64,000 nucleotides of DNA from Branchiostoma belcheri (lineage: Eukaryota > Chordata > Leptocardii > Amphioxiformes > Branchiostomatidae), in contig NW_017803854.1 in the NCBI RefSeq assembly GCF_001625305.1, forward strand, positions 440,022-504,021, read 5' to 3'. Of this stretch, positions 56,655 through 64,000 are shown in pieces. How positions within the stretch are numbered: the first letter of the stretch is position 1; the number at the start of each line of letters is the position of its first letter. The translations under genes were made by a program, and so were the position numbers. Under the pieces are notes generated by a model. That model did no database searches, was not told where the DNA came from, and worked only from the letters and a program-made list of their open reading frames with translations.

Positions 56655-57250
56655 AGCAATGTGACCCAGCCAGCGTTGCCGTAGCAACAGTTGTAAACAC
56701 GTGTCAATATGCATGGAGGGAGTGTAGTAAATATCTTCAAACTTTTATCACTACCTCCGGGTCTAAAAAAAGCTATCCACCCCTAATCTCTCTTTCTTCC
56801 TGTCTATCTTTCGGTCTATCTGTCTTTTATTCTTTCACAATAGAGTCGCTGACAGGGCATGTTGCAGCGTGTTTGAGAAACATCCTGCCAAAAACACTGC
56901 GACAAACGTGCCTAACGGAGCTTAAAAGTTAGAGATGAAATTTGAAATGACAGCATACTGATTTTTGGACGGCCAATTTAGATCTTGTTGTTGTGTCACC
57001 AGCGAGAGAGGCACCAAAAACATGGGGAAAATTGTTCCCTTCATTTTTCACATTCCCAAACACCGTTGTTATTGATAGGACCCGACCTTGGTGCTTAAAA
57101 TATGGCAGCTTGATGCGCTTCCATACGAGCGCCACCTTGCTGAAGACGGTAGAAACGCAACGCACTCCGCTTCCTACCAAGGTTTCAACCTCTTTTTTCC
57201 CACCAATAGCCCATTGTGTTTCGTTCCGATTTCGCTAGATGGCGTGACTA
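56655..57250 (-). repeat. inverted copy of the 33190-35350 dispersed repeat
   Basis: The minus strand reads the same peptide core (CVSTVFSKVALVWK, HQGRVLSITTVFGNVKNE) as unit A. The flank around 56870-56940 matches 34340-34400 inverted (CTCCGTTAGGCACG). Confidence 0.8.
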
Positions 57251-57420
57251 AGTTTCTCTAGTTCTCTATTGACTGTAGGCTATTGTTAATGGCTAATGGT
57301 TTTTGTTTGTCATGTCGAGTTGACTCGAATTTGAAAAGCATACCTTTGTAAAGAAAGTATATTTGTATCCGTATAATCAAATCAACATGGCCTAAGAGGG
57401 CAATGCTTTAATGGGAAAAT

Positions 57421-58228
57421 AATGGGTGGGCACCTGTGAAAGAGTGACAAGGACAGAAGTATACGTAATTCAGGCCATGGTGGTTGGGAAGCACACAACG
57501 CAACGACCATACACAGAAGTTGGCACACTGGACATCAAGGTCGAGGGGAGTCAGGTAGAGCAGGTCAGTCGGTTTACCTACTTAGGGACAACCTTCAGCA
57601 GCGACGGGACGACAGACTCTGAGCTCTCGAACCGCATACAGAAAGCCTCCGGAGCATTCAACCAGCTTGGGAAAATATGGAACAACAGGAACATTCTTGA
57701 TGCAACCAAGTTGCGAATATACGAGGCTGCTGTTATTACAATCTTGACCTATGGGAGCGAAGTCTGGATTACCACTCAGGCACAGGTGAATAGACTGGAA
57801 ACCTTCCATCAGAGATGTCTTCGGAGAATTCTGCACATAAAGTGGTTTCAGCATGTGACAAACAAGAGCGTGTTACAGAAGGCAAACACAGTGGAGATCG
57901 GAACACGCATAGCTAACAACAGACTAAGATGGCTAGGTCATTTGCTAAGAATGCCCGAAGAACGGCTGCCCAAGTTTCTCTTGGAATGGACTCCCAACTA
58001 TGGGAAAAGATCTAGAGGAAGACCACGGAAGACATGGCTGGCATGTGTACTGGAAGATGCCAGGACGACCATGCAACAACCCAGTCTGACCCTAGAGGAC
58101 CTGAAGACGATTGCCCACGACCGCCAAGTATGGCGCAGGACGCTGTGCAGACGGAGGGACGACTTTGACGCAGGCCACTCACAGAGATGAGGAGACCTAC
58201 TCAAGTACAAGTACAAGTAAGTAAGTAA
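57421..58228 (+). mobile_element. 5'-truncated LINE, reverse transcriptase C-terminal region
   Basis: An intact frame of 254 codons to 58190 encodes VEGSQVEQVSRFTYLGTTFS, AAVITILTYGSEVW, FHQRCLRRILHIKW, NNRLRWLGHLLRM and a GKRSRGRPRKTW tail. This is the standard C-terminal half of non-LTR reverse transcriptase proteins. The 3' end passes into CAAGTACAAGTACAAGTAAG repeats, as expected for a LINE tail. The catalytic core is missing upstream, so it is dead on arrival but young, since the frame is unbroken. Confidence 0.92.
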
Positions 58229-58410
58229 TACGTAATTCATACCGTTATGGATCGAATTTTATTCGCAACATAACACATCATCAAATAACTTTAGACAGAG
58301 CTTTTCAGAGGCACATGTACATTGTAGTAGCTTCGCAAGGTACGTAATCTCAAATATAACAGAATATATATGTTTTGCTTTGACATATATTATAAACACC
58401 GATGAATATA

Positions 58411-58486
58411 TAATAAGATAAGATAAGATAAGATAAGATAAGATAAGATAAGATAAGATAAGATAAGATAAGATAAGATAAGATAA
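58411..58486. repeat. AGATA pentanucleotide microsatellite
   Basis: About 15 perfect units. Confidence 0.95.
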
Positions 58487-58896
58487 TGTAAAAAAAGAAA
58501 TAATAAAATTAAAAAAATAAAAATTAAATAAATTCATGGACAAGTGACCTGTCGTTTTATAGCTATGATGCCACATCCACGAATTGTGATATCACTGAAC
58601 ACTTACATGTATATTTACCATTTACATGCCCGTAGCCGGGGGGGGGGTTGTCAACCTTAGATATATTATAATTTATATATAAAGTGTTAAGTGATAGCGA
58701 TAGCTATATACGCGAATACGACCTCATATGAGACGTTCTCCTGAAGTGCTATGCACAATACTCTTCTTGGCCGCTCTTCTTGACTGGACATCGACAGTCC
58801 TACCAGACAGAAGAGACTAGTCTACTCTACTCTACTCTAATACATTACGGGTTTCGGGCAGATGCAGTACGTTCTGCCGGCGTACATGCTCCCTTA

Positions 58897-59255
58897 GGCC
58901 ACACCAATTTAATTTGTTGCTTCTCGGATTTTTTCAGAAAAAAAGATGAAGCGAGTGGGCGAAAAAAAACTCCCCATGATAGCTAGCCATAAATGCTACG
59001 AAATGAGTCATGAAGTCAACATACCAGTCTGGTTTATAATTAAAACAACAGATTTTGAACTTTAAATGACACTAAGTTGCATTGGTACATCGAAAAACTT
59101 TAACAATTAGGAAGAAAGGGACTTTCCTCAACTGTAGGGCCCAAAACATGTCTTTTATTGAGCATCTTGCAGTTGATTCAGAACCTAAAACCTTATTTTT
59201 TTACAAATCAGAAAAAAATGGAATCCGAGAAGCAACAAATTAAATTGGTGTGGCC
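58897..59255. mobile_element. PIF/Harbinger-like MITE, TTA target duplication
   Basis: Perfect 34-bp inverted ends begin GGCCACACCAATTTAATTTG. TTA flanks both sides (58894-58896 and 59256-59258). A 3-bp TWA duplication is characteristic of PIF/Harbinger. Length is 359 bp and no transposase is present. Confidence 0.88.
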
Positions 59256-59439
59256 TTATCGCATGTTACACGCTGAACATGTTCAACACAACACGGAAGT
59301 GACGTCACACAACACGGAAGTGACGTGATGTCGTCAAGCGTTGAACGTGAACGTGACGGAAGACTTGGGCACGATCCCGCCGGCCACCAAGTCTCTGCAA
59401 CGGGAAAACACGAGTGTAAGAAACAGGAGGAGCGAGTAG

Positions 59440-59545
59440 AAACAGATAAAAAAAACCTGATTCCGGGCCGGGGTTCGAACCCACGACCTCCCGAGCACCA
59501 GTTCAGACTTCGACGCTCTAACCACTCGGCTAAAGGTCTAGACCT
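59440..59545 (-). mobile_element. tRNA-derived SINE head
   Basis: On the minus strand there is an exact A box (TAGCCGAGTGG) and B box (GGTTCGAACCC) at tRNA-like spacing. The acceptor arms do not pair and the anticodon arm is degenerate, so this is not a functional tRNA gene. It is probably an internal pol III promoter of a SINE. Confidence 0.7.
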
Positions 59546-59564
59546 TTCGTTTTTTTCGTATTTG

Positions 59565-59735
59565 TATTTCATAGAATCCGGCTAGTTATCACACGGATAT
59601 GAAAATTCGTATTCGTATTCGTAAAATTTGTATATTCGTATTCGTATAAAATCCGGCTAGTTATCGCACGGATATGAAAATTCGTATTCGTAAAATTCGT
59701 ATATTCGTATTCGTATAAAATCCGGCTAGTTATCA
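59565..59735. repeat. tandem repeat with ATTCGT hexamers
   Basis: Three related units contain ATCCGGCTAGTTATC, ACGGATATGAAAATTCGT and (ATTCGT)n. Confidence 0.85.
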
Positions 59736-59865
59736 CAAGGGCCGGAGCACCCGTATCGAACGATATTGCGGCCCAGGTACTCGTACATAACTCTATTTAT
59801 CTGAACATAAATCTATTTATCTGAAAAGTTTCATCAAGGAAAGATCCTAACTTACTCGGGAGGAG

Positions 59866-59932
59866 ACATGGGCAGTGGTTTGTGGAATCCCTGCTTGTGG
59901 ACCAGCCAAAAGGTGTCCTGCATCCCCTTTCC
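59866..59932 (-). CDS. receptor guanylate cyclase, most 3' exon in window
   Basis: Minus-strand exon continuing in phase 0 from 61946-62037. [20 protein letters not shown] is the end of a class III cyclase domain in retinal-type receptor guanylate cyclases, where GKG...T(F/Y)WLVG is followed by a KP(I/L)P tail. After PLPMSPPE, either a TAA stop follows (59862-59864) or a perfect GTAAGT donor at 59865 leads to a further exon. Retinal-type relatives continue with a tail, so a further exon beyond the part I could recognise is likely. Confidence 0.85.
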
Positions 59933-59999
59933 CTGTAAGGTAAGTTAAAGGTTAGTTAAAGTTAATCTTAAAACCCTTGTCCTGCTGTGCGCAACAGAT

Positions 60000-60780
60000 G
60001 TCGCGCGGCACATACAGTACCATCTATATAACACCCTGTATAGGTACGATTTGGGGGTATTTCTCGTGCAACGCATCACACCGCAGCGAAATGCATCGAA
60101 TGCGGAAGTAACTATGCCACTGCAGGGCAAAAAAATTTGGGGGTCTATGATTTAATTAAGACATGAAATTATTGAAAAATATTGTGCCAGGAATGCCAGC
60201 AGGACAAGGGTTAACTCGTACTGAATGAACATTGCAGTACTGCTAATCACTTCCTCCCAAATTTCTCTTCCAGCCAGTATAATAGTCACGATTGCCAAAC
60301 GATTTCCCAACAATTGCTGGGTTGCACATATATTGTATCTATATAACACCCTGTATAGGTACGATTTGGGGAATATTTCTCGCGCAACGCATCACACTAT
60401 AATATTTTGCACAATTTTACAGTGGTGTATGTCAAAGGTGTGAATGGTATTCTTTGGACATATGTCCAAGGTATCTCCATACCAATTTTCAGGTCATTTG
60501 GATTTAATGTTGGGGCACAGGAGCCAAAAATGTACATTTTTGTCCGAAAATAGCAAAAAGCTTATCTTACACAATTAAAGTACTGTATGTCAAAAACGTG
60601 AATGATATTCTGTGGACATGTGCCCAAGGTATCCACATACCGAATTTCAGGTCTTTCGAATTTAATACCAGGGCTCCAGATCCCAAAATGTACATTTTTT
60701 CCTGTAAATGGCAAAAAAAAATTTTAACTCAGCCCAGCTGGCAAAAATGTGCAATAAAGGTCGTCATTCCTTCCTTCATT
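60000..60780. repeat. duplicated interspersed repeat
   Basis: ATCTATATAACACCCTGTAT followed by AGGTACGATTTGGG occurs at about 60024 and 60338. A second pair (GGACATATGTCCAAGGTATC / GGACATGTGCCCAAGGTATC) is at about 60456 and 60614. The block ends in TGTGCAATAAAGGTCGTCAT and ATTC repeats. It lies in an intron of the cyclase gene. Confidence 0.75.
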
Positions 60781-60909
60781 CATTAATGTGAATCAGTGTC
60801 TGTAATACTCTGACGTATTTCATGTGACATTGGCCCATGTACATGCAAGTCGATTTTGAATAAAACTCCGTGAACTGAAGTCAAAGTGGGTCCTAAGGCC
60901 AGTGAAGGC

Positions 60910-61115
60910 TAGTCTCCGTATCAGGGGGTTATATATACTCGTAGAACTGGGGACTTGGTGGTCTTCGGCTGTTTTATGTTTAGCCCAGTTCTAACGGGGG
61001 TAATTCAACCAGGCCAGCTATGTTGTCTATATGCAATCAGAGAATAGCACATAAAAGCTCCCAAAGACCATGAAGACCCCCAAAACCCCCAGTTTTTGGC
61101 ATGCTATGGAGGCTA
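60910..61115. mobile_element. TAG...CTA MITE (206 bp), exact 9-bp target duplication
   Basis: Inverted copy of the element at 25656-25855. AGTGAAGGC flanks both sides (60901-60909 and 61116-61124). Intronic in the cyclase gene. Confidence 0.92.
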
Positions 61116-61497
61116 AGTGAAGGCCACTGTGTGTAATGGACTGGTCATCTGATTATAGCGAAGATCCCTGTCAGAAGATTACACCGTAAGGTCCAAGCCA
61201 GGTTATCAAGGTCTCATCTAACAATCTGCTTACGAGAGTACATTCCTTTGACATTGAAGTCACTTCAAACATGCAGAATGTTGTTACGATAGACCATGTG
61301 TAAGTTACGCAAACCTTAGCCGTAGCCGTAGCAGACCCACTCCTAACTATGGTTGGTGGGAGTTCGGCTAGCACAAATTCGTAAATGTGTGACTCCAGCA
61401 TAGTTAAACATAGTTAAAATCCACCCCGCAACCATTAGCATGGTTGTATATGTCGGCGCCAATCTCCGTTTCTGTAGCAATGGGCCACACAATTGTG

Positions 61498-61668
61498 TCA
61501 CTACACCACTGGTAGTGGTGTGTGTTCAACTCCCATATTCCGTCTCAAATGCTGAGTGCTATTAAAGCATTTTTTTAAGTCTTTGGTATGACTCGGCCGG
61601 GAATCGAACTCACGACCTAACGAATGCAAGGCGAGCACTCTACCCACTTGGCCATTGCACAGGTCATA
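61498..61668 (-). mobile_element. tRNA-derived SINE in a cyclase intron
   Basis: The minus strand has an A box (TGGCCAAGTGG) and a B box-like AGTTCGATTCC, followed by the same body as the SINE at 37215-37412. A fragment is at about 62368-62402. Confidence 0.8.
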
Positions 61669-61945
61669 AGACTCCAGCATAAGCCAGTGATTTATTTTTG
61701 ATGTAATGCAAGAATGAATGTATAGCAGACAAACTATGTAATTATGTTTCAAAATGTTTCAAAAAGAGAGAAGAAAGGGCAACTAACAGTAGATGATAGG
61801 TAGTATATAGTATTGTTATAATGTATAAATTCCTAGCAATTAGCATTAGAATATAGCGTCCCAGTATGCACACTGCATGTCCTCTTGTGCATTTAGCCCA
61901 TCTGGGCAAGAACATGCAATAAAGATTTATATCATTAAACCCTAC

Positions 61946-62037
61946 CTTAATCTCCATCTGGCCGCGGTGCTCCACCTTAAACCCGCCCATCTCGTCCAGC
62001 GCACGCTTCAGCTCCGTACTGATGTGGATACGCAGGG
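61946..62037 (-). CDS. receptor guanylate cyclase exon
   Basis: Minus strand, phase 1 in and phase 0 out, 92 bases. ALRIHISTELKRALDEMGGF then KVEHRGQMEIK is the conserved region just before the final cyclase strand. It joins 62939-63137 upstream and 59866-59932 downstream in correct phase. Confidence 0.9.
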
Positions 62038-62454
62038 CTGTAAGGTTGATATTCTGTTAGGCTTTCGTACTGATACACAGAAATAATAGAAAGGTTATTA
62101 CAAATTCATTCCCTAGGGCTAATTGCAAGACTTTGAACGTAACCAAGTCATCCGGCAGCTCGCTGCAAGCACCCGAACCGGAACCAACACGTCTCCCTCG
62201 ATGGATCCGCTGGGGAAGACGGATGCCCAAGTGTGTGGGTCTCAGATTCGCAACCTGTTATCCACCTTAAACAAACCCACGCGAAGGCCGCCGTGTTAAC
62301 TGTGACCCTCACTCAGGTGTAGGGACTGACACGGTCATCCTACTCGGAAAATAATATGTATCTGTACATGAATCGAGCACTCTACCCACTTAGACAATTG
62401 CACCACAAAGAAAATATCGAAATTATAAAAAATGTACTAGCGTGGTAATTTTGT

Positions 62455-62531
62455 TCACCTCTCCCGTTTGACTCCATCCTTGACGCTGTGTTGACCGTGT
62501 CCCCGAATAGACAGTACCGCGCATGGACACA
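62455..62531 (-). pseudogene. partial duplicate of the cyclase exon at 62939-63137
   Basis: Minus strand: the last 70 or so bases of that exon, with its donor, recur here (TCTATTCGGGGACACGGTCA ... GGGAGAG then GTGAAC). One base is missing near the ATGC(CT)CGG site and the 5' part of the exon is absent. Confidence 0.85.
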
Positions 62532-62938
62532 CCCCCCCTCCCCGCTATTCAAAACAACGGGTTTTTGCGGCCGGTCCCACGTGCCTCTTAAATTTAGGGG
62601 TGCTTCTGAAATATTAAATTGACCGCGAAAACAGCTACGGCAAAAATAAAAATACGTGCATCTTCAAGGGCATGCCCGCAGACGACGTATAAAATAACAT
62701 ACCGATTAAACAAAGGGAACCCCGTGTTCTAGCTGCGAACACGAAAAAACGACTGACCACAATACTTCGTCTGGAGGTCATGACCTCCTTCACGGAGTAA
62801 TACTAGTAATCAAGTTTGGCATAAGTAATTAAACAATACGGTGAACAAACTAGATGAATAGGTTTGGCTACAAGAAGATGAAAATATAACAAATCAATAA
62901 ATCAATCAATAAGTACATCAAACAATATAACATTTTAC

Positions 62939-63137
62939 CTCTCCCATTTGACTCCATCCTAGACGCTGTGTTGACCGTGTCCCCGAATAGACAGTACCGA
63001 GGCATGGACAGACCGACAACCCCCGCGGCGCAAGGTCCCGTATGTAGGCCGATGCGCAGAAGCAGCTGCGCAGACGGCAGGTGCCGAATGGTGAACTGCG
63101 CAGCCTCACTCAGCAGGTTCAGCGACATCGTGGCCAC
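62939..63137 (-). CDS. receptor guanylate cyclase exon with core of the catalytic domain
   Basis: Minus strand, phase 0 in and phase 1 out, 199 bases. It reads [37 protein letters not shown] and [18 protein letters not shown]. These are the class III nucleotidyl cyclase signatures. The receptor guanylate cyclase family makes cGMP from GTP at the cytosolic face of the membrane. [13 protein letters not shown], with its Asn and Arg, contributes transition-state contacts. The Cys in RYCLFGD is the position that favours guanine in guanylate cyclases. Confidence 0.95.
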
Positions 63138-63648
63138 CTTGACAATCATTGACAATGAAAATATAGTAAATAATGTAACTATAGAAATAACGCATGACGA
63201 TTAGGCCAGATTACTTTAAGATAGCTTGTCAGCATAGGTACACAGATATAACTTCTTTGGCACACTAGTACTGTTAATGTGTCTTAATTAAGTATATATA
63301 TATATATTCTTTATTTTTTTAATATCTTTATTCACAAAATCACATAAACAATACACCATATCGCACTTGATACAGTACAAACTTAAAATGCGAAATTACA
63401 ATAATGCCTAGTTATACAATTTACGACTATAGATACACAGCAATTGGTGGTCATGAGATTTGTACAGTAGATTTAAAACAAGGAGTGATTACAGAACTTA
63501 TTAAACTACATTTTTACAGCACAGAGATGGGCGAATCAAAATGAAATATCGATAGTTAAGCCCTGTTATGACGGCTAGTTGGGCAGTCCTGGCTGTATAA
63601 TTGTTTATACAGTTTAATAAATCAAATTAAATCGATATGCAAATTCAC

Positions 63649-63720
63649 CTGATCCACGTGGTCCGGGTTCCTGTCGGGGATCCCCGATACGACCATGTAG
63701 GAGTCATTCACCGTCTCAAC
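63649..63720 (-). CDS. receptor guanylate cyclase exon, most 5' in window
   Basis: Minus strand, 72 bases, phase 0 both sides: VETVNDSYMVVSGIPDRN. It matches the VETIGDAYMVVSGLP block, whose Asp is a metal-binding residue of the cyclase active site. Here the preceding Gly is Asn (VNDSYM), an unusual change. The receptor, kinase-homology and dimerisation parts lie beyond 64000. Confidence 0.92.
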
Positions 63721-63730
63721 CTGGGGTGGA

Positions 63731-63880
63731 GAATGAATGAATGAATGAATGAATGAATGAATGAATGAATGAATGAATGAATGAATGAATGAATGAATGA
63801 ATGAATGAATGAATGAATGAATGAATGAATGAATGAATGAATGAATGAATGAATGAATGAATGAATGAATGAATGAATCA
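63731..63880. repeat. GAAT tetranucleotide array
   Basis: About 36 perfect units right beside the splice acceptor of the cyclase exon at 63649-63720 (within about 12 bases on the intron side). Confidence 0.97.
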
Positions 63881-63899
63881 AAAATATAATTAACTACAC

Positions 63900-63945
63900 A
63901 CACAACCATGTAGGAGTCATTCATCGTTTCAACGTGAGGTGCAAA
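63900..63945 (-). pseudogene. duplicate start of the cyclase exon beyond the GAAT array
   Basis: Minus strand: TCACGTTGAAACGATGAATGACTCCTACATGGTTGTG repeats the acceptor side and first 11 or 12 codons of exon 63649-63720 in diverged form, then stops matching. Confidence 0.8.
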
Positions 63946-64000
63946 AGAAAGGAAGGAATAAATGAACGAATCATATTATTTCAGATAATATCTGATAATA

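Noticed and set aside
59440..59545. Functional tRNA gene on the minus strand
   Set aside because: A and B boxes are perfect, but the acceptor stem does not pair and the anticodon arm is degenerate.
63622..63924. Phe-Ile-His-Ser repeat protein
   Set aside because: It is a translation of the GAAT array between an exon and its fragment.

Overview
The window is animal nuclear DNA. The genes have GT-AG introns, the intergenic space is packed with microsatellites, MITEs, tRNA-derived SINEs and broken LINEs, and the gene families (intronless TRIM-NHL duplicates, a very large polycystin-1-like gene with C-type lectin domains, a retinal-type receptor guanylate cyclase, Ulp1-like proteases) fit an invertebrate deuterostome. 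A lancelet (Branchiostoma) is my best guess. That is inference from gene content and repeat character, since I could not search a database.

Layout. Positions 1-9000 hold a direct tandem duplication of about 5 kb. Each copy carries one intronless TRIM-NHL gene (RING, two B-boxes, coiled coil, filamin, NHL). The first copy is intact and the second has a 2-base frameshift. Positions 9-36 kb contain no convincing host gene. I find LINE fragments, a mariner with intact ends, a piggyBac-like MITE, nested hAT-like MITEs, several members of a TAG...CTA MITE family with 9-bp target duplications, minisatellites, CTCA and ATCC arrays, and a few GC-rich unique islands that may be regulatory.

Positions 36046-55006 hold one large plus-strand gene that I resolved into 35 exons. 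In order it encodes a signal peptide, four C-type lectin domains, a LamG fold, three EGF-like modules, two FN3 domains, a GAIN domain with GPS, a first membrane segment, PLAT, the polycystin membrane region with the extracellular TOP domain, a pore region and a coiled coil. The last exon continues in frame into a Ulp1/SENP-type cysteine protease domain followed by a PHD-like zinc finger. This polycystin-protease fusion is the most unusual thing here. Several coding exons carry apparent single-base indels, which looks like consensus error or recent decay.

Positions 55-59.8 kb are repeat rich: a LINE 3' end, 21-bp repeats, another LINE 3' half, and a Harbinger-like MITE. From 59866 to the right edge lie four minus-strand exons of the cyclase domain of a receptor guanylate cyclase. 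The gene starts beyond position 64000. Fragments of two of its exons are duplicated nearby.
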